33,779 nucleotides of DNA from Phycisphaerae bacterium (GTDB lineage: Bacteria > Planctomycetota > Phycisphaerae > UBA1845): the NCBI GenBank assembly GCA_028282665.1, contig JANQHN010000440.1:1-33779 (forward strand), read 5' to 3'. The stretch's first letter is position 1. The number at the start of each line of letters is the position of its first letter. The notes below the pieces were generated by a model. The model had not been told where the DNA came from and ran no database searches. It saw only the letters and a program-made list of their open reading frames with translations. Made by a program: the position numbers and the translations under genes. This document shows positions 24,910 to 33,200 of the stretch, one piece after another.

Positions 24910-26067
24910 GTGTCAGCGGAACAAAAAGGGGTGCTAACCGGCGCCCACTACCTCGACGGCGACCACGCGTGCAGCGAAGGCGCCATCGTCGCCGGTTGTA
25001 ACTTCGTCGCAGGATACCCGATCACGCCCTCCACGGAGATTGTCGAACGCATCGCCTGGCGATTCCCCGCCACTGGTGGCACGTTCATCCAGATGGAAGA
25101 CGAGATCGCATCCTCGATCACGATTCAGGGAGCGGTTTGGGGCGGCGCGAAGGCCATGACCGTAAGCTCCGGTCCCGGCATCTCTTTGATGATGGAGCAC
25201 ATCGGCTTCGCCGCAATGACGGAAACACCCTGCGTCTTCGTTAATGTGCAGCGTGGCGGACCGTCCACAGGACTGCCCACCTTACCCGCCCAGGCAGACA
25301 TGATGCAGGCCCGCTGGGGTTCGCATGGCGACTACGAGATAATCGCCCTCTCGCCCAACAGCCCGCAGGAATGCTTCGACCTCGTGATCGAAGCATTCAA
25401 CTTCTCCGAGAAATACCGCTCGCCGGTCATGTTCATGATGGACGAAAGCGTAGGCCACATGACCGAAAAAGTCGTCATCCCTACGCCTGATAAAATTAAA
25501 ACCATCCCCCGCAAGTTCACCAGCAAAGCTCCCGGTGATTACAAACCCTACGAAGTAAGCAGCGGGCTGGTCCCCGATATGTGCAAAGCCGGCGACGGAC
25601 ACCGCATCCACATCACAGGCCTGACGCACGATGAAAAAGGCTATCCGGTGATGAACGCGGATTGCCAGGAAAAACTGCTCACACGCATCGTGGGCAAGAT
25701 CCGCGACAACGTCGACGACATCGCCATGTACGACGAGGACGAAATCGAAGGCGCGGACGTCGTCGTCATCAGCTACGGCATTACCTCGCGAATCAGCATG
25801 AAAGCGATTCGAGCCGCTCGTCAACAAGGCGTGAAAGTGGGCCATATCCGCCTCATTGTTGTGTGGCCTTTCATCGAAAATTACGTCAAAAAGCTTGCGG
25901 GCAAAGTCAAAGCACTCGTCGTTCCCGAAATCAACCTCGGGCAAGTCGTGCTGGAGGTCGAGCGTTGCGCCGCAGGCCAGTGCAAAGTGGTCTCCGTCCC
26001 TCACGCCGGCGGCGCGGTTCATGAACCCGAGACGATTACCAAAGCCATCCTGGAGGCGGTCAAATGA
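24910..26067 (+). CDS. korA: 2-oxoacid:ferredoxin oxidoreductase alpha subunit (four-subunit type)
   Basis: 385 residues from a GTG start preceded by AAGGAG at 9 bases. It has AGYPITPSTE at 34-43, MEDEIASSITIQGA, SSGPGISLMMEHIGFA and [25 protein letters not shown], the substrate/TPP-binding core of the alpha subunit without any gamma fusion. Residues 260-385 include the C-terminal Rossmann-like domain (VVVISYGITSRISMKAIRAAR). The stop overlaps the beta start by ATGA. The [12 protein letters not shown] core and DMMQARWG are typical of KorA/VorB chains; 2-oxoglutarate or branched-chain 2-oxoacids are both possible. The partner genes of the same operon are korD, korB and korC. Confidence 0.92.
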   Translation: MSAEQKGVLTGAHYLDGDHACSEGAIVAGCNFVAGYPITPSTEIVERIAWRFPATGGTFIQMEDEIASSITIQGAVWGGAKAMTVSSGPGISLMMEHIGFAAMTETPCVFVNVQRGGPSTGLPTLPAQADMMQARWGSHGDYEIIALSPNSPQECFDLVIEAFNFSEKYRSPVMFMMDESVGHMTEKVVIPTPDKIKTIPRKFTSKAPGDYKPYEVSSGLVPDMCKAGDGHRIHITGLTHDEKGYPVMNADCQEKLLTRIVGKIRDNVDDIAMYDEDEIEGADVVVISYGITSRISMKAIRAARQQGVKVGHIRLIVVWPFIENYVKKLAGKVKALVVPEINLGQVVLEVERCAAGQCKVVSVPHAGGAVHEPETITKAILEAVK

Positions 26068-26933
26068 CGCAAGCCACAGCGGATGCATGCGAACAAATCA
26101 CCAGTAAGACGGAAGAATTCGTCCGCAGCGACCGGATGCCGCACATTTGGTGCCCGGGTTGCGGAATCGGAACCACCGTTAATTGTTTTACCCGTGCAAT
26201 CGAGCAATGCGGCGTGGATCTTAACAAACTCGCCATCGTTTCCGGCATCGGCTGTACGGGTCGCGTTGCCGGTTACCTCAACCTTGATTCGTTCCACACG
26301 ACGCATGGCCGGGCAATTCCTTTCGCAACGGGCTTGAAACTCTCCAATCCGGATTTGAAAGTGGTGCTCTACAGCGGCGATGGCGACTTGATCGCAATCG
26401 GCGGCAACCACTTCATCCACGCAGCCCGCCGAAACCTGGATATCACGGTAATCTGCGTGAACAACTTCAACTACGCGATGACCGGCGGTCAGGTTGCCCC
26501 CACCACGCCGATCGACGCAATCGGCACAACCGCGCCTTACGGCGTTTGCGAACGCTCATTCAACCTGCCGTTCCTGGCGGACTCTTGCGGAGCGGTGTAC
26601 GTAGCGAGATGGACTGCCTTCCATGTACGCCAGCTTACCAAAGCCATGGTCGAAGCCGTAAACAAACGTGGATTCAGCTTTGTTGAGGTTATCACGCCCT
26701 GTCCAACTTTGTACGAGCGTCGTAACCGCCTCGGTGACGGATTGGCACGAATGGAGTGGTACAAGGAAAACAGCGTCATCAAGCACGATGCGGATACTCG
26801 CGAGTGCGACATCGACTTCCAGGGAAAAATCGTCTGCGGCAAGTTCGTGGACAAGGAAGACGTCCCCTCATTGCTGCAAAAGCGTAATCAAAAGACGGAA
26901 GAACTGCGAGTCAAAGGAATCGCTTGCGACTGA
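26064..26933 (+). CDS. korB: 2-oxoacid:ferredoxin oxidoreductase beta subunit (four-subunit type)
   Basis: 289 residues overlapping the alpha gene by 4 bases (ATGA), a coupled start. HIWCPGCGIG supplies Cys30 and Cys33, and GIGCTGR supplies Cys64, three expected [4Fe-4S] ligands. The TPP motif is GDGDLIAIGGNHFIHAARRN (from residue 105) with NNFNYAMTGGQ after it. ITPCPTLYERRN near the C-terminus carries a further Cys. The N-terminal 24 residues precede the usual RMPHIWCPGC start and are an extension. It is similar in role but clearly different in sequence from the beta subunit at 19989-21032, so the two systems are not a recent duplication. Confidence 0.92.
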   Translation: MTQATADACEQITSKTEEFVRSDRMPHIWCPGCGIGTTVNCFTRAIEQCGVDLNKLAIVSGIGCTGRVAGYLNLDSFHTTHGRAIPFATGLKLSNPDLKVVLYSGDGDLIAIGGNHFIHAARRNLDITVICVNNFNYAMTGGQVAPTTPIDAIGTTAPYGVCERSFNLPFLADSCGAVYVARWTAFHVRQLTKAMVEAVNKRGFSFVEVITPCPTLYERRNRLGDGLARMEWYKENSVIKHDADTRECDIDFQGKIVCGKFVDKEDVPSLLQKRNQKTEELRVKGIACD

Positions 26934-26985
26934 TGTTAAAGCACCCTTTCATTATCAGATAATCGCTAAGGAGCGACAATCGGCC

Positions 26986-27576
26986 ATGAGCACGACGGAA
27001 ATCAAGATCGGCGGACTCGGCGGACAGGGTGTGATCCTGGGCGGTATGATCATAGGTCGAGGTGCGTCCATTCACGGCGGCAAACACGCCACCCTAACCC
27101 AAGCGTTCGGCCCCGAAGCTCGTGGTAGTGCATGCAGCGCCCAGATCGTCGTTTCCGACGAATCGGTTGAGTACCCGTACGTCGCCCATCCCAACTTGTT
27201 GGTGGTCATGTCGCAGGAAGCGTATACTCGCTTCGCGCCGGAGATGGCCGAGGGAGCAACGATGCTCTACGAATCAGAGCTCGTGGACCCCGCAGGGCTC
27301 AATCCGGACATCAAAGCCTACGGCATTCCCGCGACCCGTATCGCCGAAAACCTCAAGCGCCGCATGGTCGCCAATATCGTCATGGTCGGTTTCTTCACCG
27401 CAATCACTGAACTCGTAAATCTCGACGCCATGCGTAAATCCGTCGAATCCTCCGTCCCAAAAGGCACCGAAGCCCTCAACCTCACCGCTTTCGAACGCGG
27501 CTACCAATTCGGTCTGGACATCAAGGCGGGCAAAAACCCGGAAGAAGCCATGACCGCGGCAGGCGAGCCGGCGTAG
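26986..27576 (+). CDS. korC: 2-oxoacid:ferredoxin oxidoreductase gamma subunit (four-subunit type)
   Basis: 196 residues from the ATG at 26986, preceded by AAGGAG at 12 bases; the longer open frame upstream runs through the korB gene in another frame and is not used. The family start IKIGGLGGQGVILGG (residues 6-20) is followed by AFGPEARGSACSAQIVVS. It forms the gamma domain that in the other enzyme is fused to the alpha chain. It completes the korDABC set, with 52 bases after the beta stop. A short weak hairpin (27600-27621, TTGAGG/CCTCAA) follows and may end the transcript. Confidence 0.92.
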   Translation: MSTTEIKIGGLGGQGVILGGMIIGRGASIHGGKHATLTQAFGPEARGSACSAQIVVSDESVEYPYVAHPNLLVVMSQEAYTRFAPEMAEGATMLYESELVDPAGLNPDIKAYGIPATRIAENLKRRMVANIVMVGFFTAITELVNLDAMRKSVESSVPKGTEALNLTAFERGYQFGLDIKAGKNPEEAMTAAGEPA

Positions 27577-27797
27577 CCGCCGTTCTTCTGCGATGCGCTT
27601 TGAGGAGCGTAGCCGCCTCAATTCTGTTCCGCATCAAATAAGAGTCGGATAGATTTGGCACAGCTTAGCAACCGCGCGAACATCGCAAACACAAACGGAT
27701 GGATGTTTTTCACCCATCGTGCCTGGTGCCTCAAACGCCCGCGCTGATTCATCGAGTGATATGCTGACGCACAACGACCATAAATTGAGCACAATCT

Positions 27798-28940
27798 TCA
27801 ATCGACGCTTTTGCTTTCCGCGGTCTTCTTCGGCTTGGGTTCGGGCAAACGCAGAATCATACCCGGTTTCAGGTTTTTAGGTTCGCCGTCAACCACCGTG
27901 CTGTTAAGTTCGAGCAGATCCCACGTCAGACCTGGATCGCCCAGTACGTCCCGCGCGATCGCGTAGAACGAGTCGCCCTTCTTCACCGTGTAGGTGCGCA
28001 GGCCGGATGCACCGGTGTTTGCTTCCTTTTTCCCCGGAGCTGAGTCCGGCCGGGTACGCGGAAACGCGTCACCTCGTATCACCGTGTCCTCCGATGGCGC
28101 CTCCGGAATGTTCACCGCCATCCCCGGTCGCAGGCTTCGCGCGTCGCCAATGTGCGAATTCGCGTTAATCAGGTATTGCGTGTGCTTTTCTGAGCCGTAG
28201 TAAATCCGCGCGAGAACCGCGAACGAATCCCCTTCTTGTACAATATGCCGCTCGATCGCAACCTCGCTGGCCGATGCAGGCTTGGGCTGTGTGGTAACTA
28301 ACGCCTTCGGCATCCCGGACCTCGGCCTCACAGACTCGCTTGTTCTACCAGGCGTAGTCGACGAGGAATTCAATTCGGAATCGTCCGTAGCGGTACCCGG
28401 TTTTGGTCCGGGATTGGAGGCGGAAGCTGGTTTAAGGCCCGGCTGTACGGTCGCCGCAGCCTCATCGCGCGGCAGCGTGGCGCCTTGCCCCACATCATTG
28501 CCTACCGGTGAATTCTCCATTTGGGTTGGTGTACTATCCTGACCTGTAATTCGATCGCTGCCGCGCTTTAATTCAGTCAATGACGACGGATCGCCGCGGT
28601 CACTTGATCGATCTACTCGCCAGGGTCGCAAGCCGGCATCGTGACGCGGCGTCGAATCGGCTACGCGCGTGTCCTTCGCCTTGGGCATCGCCGGCCTGAG
28701 ATGATCCGGATTCGTGGAACTCGGCGTCATTGACCGAGAAGAACGGGGCCGCACATGGTTGTTGCCCAAATTCCCACTCCGCGAATGTTTCATGGAATCC
28801 GCATCCGCCTTGCCCGTATCCACGGTTTTGCCTGTCAAAGAGACAGGCTCGCTCTCGCGATCGCGAGCAAAATAATAACCGGTGGCGATCAGACCGATCA
28901 CCAGCGCCAACGCCGCACCTAATTTGGTTTCCCTGCGCAT
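27798..28940 (-). CDS. Membrane-anchored protein with two LysM domains
   Basis: 380 residues from the ATG at 28940, chosen because minus-strand AAGGGG at 28948-28953 is 7 bases upstream. Upstream in-frame ATG codons are either too close to it or need a 31-residue extension. One hydrophobic segment (about 7-24) anchors the protein. Residues 30-220 are a low-complexity Ser/Pro/Gly/Thr-rich spacer, presumably reaching through the periplasm. Two LysM domains follow: 231-280 (RHIVQEGDSFAVLARIYYG) and 316-366 (TYTVKKGDSFYAIARDVLG). LysM modules bind N-acetylglucosamine in peptidoglycan. No catalytic domain is present, so it probably tethers membrane to cell wall or recruits other factors. Confidence 0.88.
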   Translation of the reverse strand: MRRETKLGAALALVIGLIATGYYFARDRESEPVSLTGKTVDTGKADADSMKHSRSGNLGNNHVRPRSSRSMTPSSTNPDHLRPAMPKAKDTRVADSTPRHDAGLRPWRVDRSSDRGDPSSLTELKRGSDRITGQDSTPTQMENSPVGNDVGQGATLPRDEAAATVQPGLKPASASNPGPKPGTATDDSELNSSSTTPGRTSESVRPRSGMPKALVTTQPKPASASEVAIERHIVQEGDSFAVLARIYYGSEKHTQYLINANSHIGDARSLRPGMAVNIPEAPSEDTVIRGDAFPRTRPDSAPGKKEANTGASGLRTYTVKKGDSFYAIARDVLGDPGLTWDLLELNSTVVDGEPKNLKPGMILRLPEPKPKKTAESKSVD

Positions 28941-28947
28941 GCTCATA

Positions 28948-28953
28948 CCCCTT
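28948..28953 (-). promoter_or_regulatory. Ribosome binding site deciding the start of the LysM protein
   Basis: Minus-strand AAGGGG is 7 bases before the ATG at 28940 but only 1 base before an ATG at 28946. It therefore favours the shorter protein, MRRETKL. Confidence 0.55.
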
Positions 28954-29194
28954 CTGCATGGTGTGAGCCCTGTTGTGGCATGCTTTATCGCGTACGATAG
29001 GCCAACATGGGTAGGCGAGACGCTACCCCTCACCGCCGGGGACGCGCGCCGACTCCCCTATCCACGATGACTACGCTACAAGTCTACGACCGCCCCAAAA
29101 CACCGTCAAGGCTGAGCTTATTCAGTTACCACCGGATTGCCGGAAAATGGCTATGGATGAACCTCCTCCAGCCCATCGTTCATCGAAAAAGCCA

Positions 29195-29794
29195 TCAGTG
29201 CAAATCCGCCATCCGTTTCTCCATATCGCCGTTCGATCGCATCAAAATATCCCATGCAAAAGGGAATCGATGAAGCCACGATTCTCTAAACTTGGGATTA
29301 GGGCTATGATTGCTCGCCTCCGCCACATTCGACCAAGTAACAAACTCGCGGTCTACGCGACAACTCCTCGCCCCCGAAAACGGCTGCAGGAAAATGTACC
29401 CATCGCAGAAATCACCGAGCATAAACTTCTTGTACCCGAGCGCATAATACGTCTCGCTGTCTTCGATTTCGCTAAACGGCGTTTCGACAACATCGAAACC
29501 TACCGGCTCGCAGTTCCGCTTACGCATCACTACATCAATAGCCCCTGATGCAGGGTACATGTGCCCCGGACGCTTGCCACAGTCCCACGGTTGGTGAAGC
29601 GCCACGGTGAATGTACGATCACCGATCCGTTCACGAACCAGATTTCCGGTACGATCGTTCATCCGACCGGTGACCCTGCGTTCTGGACCGGAAATGATCG
29701 GTTGGCGATAGCGTGTAAACGCGTGATGCATCCCACAATAAATCAGCGCTTTATGTCCCGGTTCAACGAACTCTTTCAAAATAACCTCGGCCAT
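29195..29794 (-). CDS. Conserved-looking protein fragment (probable C-terminal part of a broken lipoprotein gene)
   Basis: 199 residues from the first ATG of the frame. The text begins MAEVILKEFVEPGHKALIYCGMHHAF, a helix then a beta strand ending in a His pair. That pattern fits the C-terminal part of Tiki/ChaN/EreA-like folds, in which a strand ends in G-x-x-H. The same frame stays open for 25 codons upstream and still looks coding (KTDWNKIW, RGPGDKF), but has no start codon before a TGA. The natural N-terminus is therefore missing, and a signal peptide in another frame lies just upstream (29854-29985). No expected N-terminal domain is present. The family link is inference. It could be a pseudogene or, less likely, translated through frameshifting. 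Confidence 0.5.
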   Translation of the reverse strand: MAEVILKEFVEPGHKALIYCGMHHAFTRYRQPIISGPERRVTGRMNDRTGNLVRERIGDRTFTVALHQPWDCGKRPGHMYPASGAIDVVMRKRNCEPVGFDVVETPFSEIEDSETYYALGYKKFMLGDFCDGYIFLQPFSGARSCRVDREFVTWSNVAEASNHSPNPKFRESWLHRFPFAWDILMRSNGDMEKRMADLH

Positions 29795-29853
29795 GAATTT
29801 ATCGCCCGGACCTCGGTGCCAAATTTTGTTCCAGTCGGTCTTGGCCGGGGCCT

Positions 29854-29985
29854 TTAAGTGAGATACGGCTCAAGCTGTTTTTGAGAAATCTCAGGAAGTG
29901 GTTGACGTGGTACCTGTGAACAACCGGCCGACCCTGCAACCGTCAGAATCGCCACGCTGAAAAGAAAACGGTTAACCTGAGACAT
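29854..29985 (-). CDS. Short lipoprotein signal peptide ORF, probable 5' end of a broken gene
   Basis: 43 residues in a frame that opens with ATG at 29985 and has minus-strand AGGAG at 9 bases upstream. It reads MSQVNRFLFSVAILTVAGSA and then GCSQVP, a lipoprotein signal with Cys22, followed by QPLPEISQKQLEPYL and a TAA. It overlaps the open downstream frame (open from 29869 to 29195) in the -1 register, so a one-base change or a deletion joining two frames would merge them. Alone it would be an unusually small lipoprotein; the combined reading is a lipoprotein whose middle is lost or shifted. Confidence 0.45.
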   Translation of the reverse strand: MSQVNRFLFSVAILTVAGSAGCSQVPRQPLPEISQKQLEPYLT

Positions 29986-30298
29986 GATTGCGATCTCCTG
30001 TTTTTTGGCGTGAAACCAGCACTCTTGCGTACCTGTAGACGCGGGAATACCTGTTTCATACTAGACACACCTCAAATCAGAAGGTTTGCCGCCCTCCAAG
30101 AACCATTTCCAACCTAGAAGATTGAGGAACTATGACGCGATGCCTTCATATGAACCGCTGCTTGATACCCGGCGAAGCACTACGGAAACGCACGTACTTC
30201 ACCAAAACAAAATTCCCCCAAACGTTTAAACGTCCGGGGGAATCATATTGCGGATTGCCTATAAACACGCCCTTTACAGGCGGTTTTAAATCAGCGTT
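29986..30298. other. Intergenic region of 313 bases
   Basis: Between the disrupted lipoprotein gene and the SecDF stop, both on the minus strand. It contains the SecDF terminator (30203-30243) and a smaller stem near 30268-30284 (CGCC/GGCG). No other gene was seen; the promoter of the lipoprotein remnant may lie between 29999 and 30200. Confidence 0.5.
30203..30243 (-). terminator. Rho-independent terminator of the SecDF gene
   Basis: ATTCCCCC (30212-30219) pairs with GGGGGAAT (30236-30243), and a palindrome ACGTTTAAACGT lies inside. Read on the minus strand, the stem is followed by TTTTGTTTTGG. It lies 56 bases after the SecDF stop. Confidence 0.85.
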
Positions 30299-33200
30299 TT
30301 AACTAGGTTGGGTAAGCATGGCTGTCGCGCGACGATCTTGCCTGATACCCCACACTAGGAAGAACAAGATCGCTGCTCCCGACAATATCAAGTCCCACGT
30401 GCGATCAGGCACGATCGCAAAGATGATCCCAACGCACCCCAGACCACCGATCGCCAGCGCAACGGCGCTGAGTACGCGAGGTCTGTAGAGTAGAGGCGTG
30501 GCAACACCGACCGAGCTGTAAGTACCGACTATAACGCCAATCAGCAATGCATAACTGAACCCTTTGATGCCCTCACCGCCCCATGCATACATGATGAACA
30601 CGACGACAAAGGTCGTGATTGACGTCAGCAACGTACGCGACAGCGTCTGGTTGATACTCGTATTAATCACCGACGAGGACAACGCGCCCAATCGGCCTCG
30701 GTTTTCGCGAATACGGTCGAACACAACGATAGTGTCGTTAAGGCTGTAACCAATAACCGTCAGAATCGCCGCAATCATCGGCAGGTCGATCTTGAAGTCC
30801 GACAGGCCTAAGATCGTTCCTAAAAAGCTGTTGTAAATAAAGTGACTCAACGTCACCAAACCAAGCGTAATTGACACGTCATGCACCAACGCGACGATCG
30901 CCGCCAACCCGTACTGCATCGTGCCGAAACGAATCCAGACGTACGCGACAATCGCTCCTAAAGCCAACACAATCGCAAAAATCGCGTTGGTCTTCGCTTG
31001 TTCCGCGATCGATGCAGCAAACTTCATCACCTTCGAAAGGGATCGCTCGCTGGACAACGCAGCCGTGGTAATCGCAACTTCGACCTGAGCAACATCCGCC
31101 TCCCATCGTTCGATGTTGTCGCCATAATTGAGCAGGTTGTCGTCCACCGCAACAACAGCAAACTCACGATAACCGCTCTCGTCGTTCTCCAGTTGAATGG
31201 AATCGCCCAGCGGCAACACGTCCGTTGGCCTGGTACCGTACTGCTCGAACTCAGGACGAAGGCGTACCTCTTTGAGCCTTTCGGCAAACGCCGAAACGGA
31301 CATCGGCATTTCACGCTGGTCCAGCTTCACCCATACGGCCAGCCCACCGCGAAACGTACGTACGTCCCGGCGTGCATCTTCCCTGCCGATGACCTCCGCA
31401 AGGTAGGTTGCGTCTTCCGGAATCGCGAAATACTCCGCATTCGTCAACACTTCGTCTTTCACTATCTCGTGGCTAATCGCACGCTGAAGCTTTAGTTTGT
31501 CGCCCAATGCCGCAATGAGAGCAGCCTGGACCAAATCCCGGTTCGTATCGACTGTCACAATCTCGAATGAATGACCTACCTCTGCGTCCTGGTTCGTCAA
31601 ATCGCTAACTTCCTGTACGCGCGCCTTTCGCAGATTGTCAGCCACCGTATGCGCTTCCTCGCCGGCCTTTGTGATTAGATTCTTGAACCTCTCCATACTT
31701 TCAAGCGCCCCCAGCTGGGTGACGAACGTAACCGAGCGACCTTCCACGCGAACACCGTCTCGCTCAAGGAAATCCTCCATGGGATGCCGCATCAACGCAG
31801 CCAACTGATCCCCGGTAAAGTTATCCTTGGATGACAAGATAAATTCGCCCGCCTGACCACGGGACGAATCCAAATCACTGCTGTCAGGCTTGAGTTGCTC
31901 GGAAGCCTCCAACAGCCACTTGACCGCCGATTGTCCGCCCGACCAGTTCTCCTCAGTCACGGCAGCCTTCACGCGCTCATCCAAGTTGGCTGAGTCGCCA
32001 CTAATTTCCGCATCAGGTTTCAAATCAATCGTTACAGAAGTGCCGCCCAAAAATTCGATATCGTAAATCGCCTCTTTGTCGGAGAAACTGACCCAGAAAA
32101 ACGCGAATACCGACGGAAGTACAACGCAGATCGAAATAGGCCAAAACATACTGCGCATCGAAATCCAATCCACCGATGGCTTGCCAATCAAACGCATCAT
32201 CTTGACGTCCTTCAACCAACCCGCACTGATGAGCGTGTTGAAGACAAGCCGCGTTACGAACAGCGAGGTAAACATGCTCGTCACGATGCCCAGACCAAGC
32301 ACGATCGCAAACCCCTTGACCTCTTCCGTACTCACCATGCCCAGAATGACACAAGTGATGAGGGTGGTGAGGTTCGCGTCGACGATCGTCGATGTCGCGC
32401 GGTCGTAAGCGGTATTGATCGCTTTCCGGAACACCACATCACGATCTCGTTCCTCGCGGAACCGTTCAAAAATCAGTACGTTCGCGTCGATGGCCATACC
32501 GACCGTAAGAATCAAACCCGCAATACCTGGCAGCGTAAACGTCGCCTGCATCAGCGCCATCGCCGCCAGCACGAATAGCAGGTTCAATATAAGGGCCATA
32601 TCTGCCAAAGCGCCCGCAACGTACCCGTAGTACACAAGCACGAACAACATGACAGCGATACCACCCACAATCGCAGCCGTCATGCCTTTGGTTCGGTTTG
32701 TTTCACCAAGCCCCGGACCGATCGTCTTTTCGGCCAAAGGCGTCTCCTTCAATCGAGCAGGCAAAGCTCCCGCGTCTAGCGTACGAACCAGGTAGTCAAC
32801 CCGTTCAGGGGTGAAGTTACCGCTAATTTGGCAACGGTCAGTAATCCTCTCGTTGATGTTCGCCTGCGACATGGCGGCGTTATCCAGGATAATCGCCATC
32901 TGTCGATTAACGTTATTGCCGGTTAACTCACCGAATAAACTCCCGCCACGCGGATCAAGACGAAACGTGACAACATTACCTCCAGATTGAGGATCCACGT
33001 CAGCCCGAGCTTGCATCAACTTCCAACTCATGCCCTGGCTTTTCGCACCTCCCCGCATCACGTAGGCGGGATCATCGTGGGCGAGAACGTACTGCCTGCC
33101 TGCGTATTCCGCTGTAATCTGGGGAAGCGAATCGCGAATCTGATCCAAGTCCTGCCCATCCTCGATACGCAGAAAGTCCACCACGTCGTGAATGGGATAC

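Larger units (their letters stand above)
29195..29985 (-). pseudogene. Probable disrupted lipoprotein gene (signal peptide and C-terminal part in different frames)
   Basis: A ribosome binding site, a lipoprotein signal peptide (29985-29854) and a conserved-looking C-terminal frame (29869-29195) follow each other, but the reading frame changes in the 15-base overlap. No slippery heptamer is evident at the junction. The simplest reading is a frameshift or an internal deletion in a formerly intact lipoprotein gene; a sequencing error is the alternative. Confidence 0.45.

Noticed and set aside
27582-27621. Two copies of GCGTAGCCGCC after korC
   Set aside because: An 11-base repeat with no further copies is most likely chance or part of a weak 3' hairpin, not a mobile element.
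27655-27675. TGGCAC-containing stretch considered as a sigma-54 (-24/-12) promoter
   Set aside because: The spacing between the GG and GC elements is off by one and the -12 element does not match TTGC.
29147-29548. Plus-strand frame of 133 codons opposite the lipoprotein remnant
   Set aside because: The opposite strand reads as a better protein with strand-helix patterns; this frame is its shadow.
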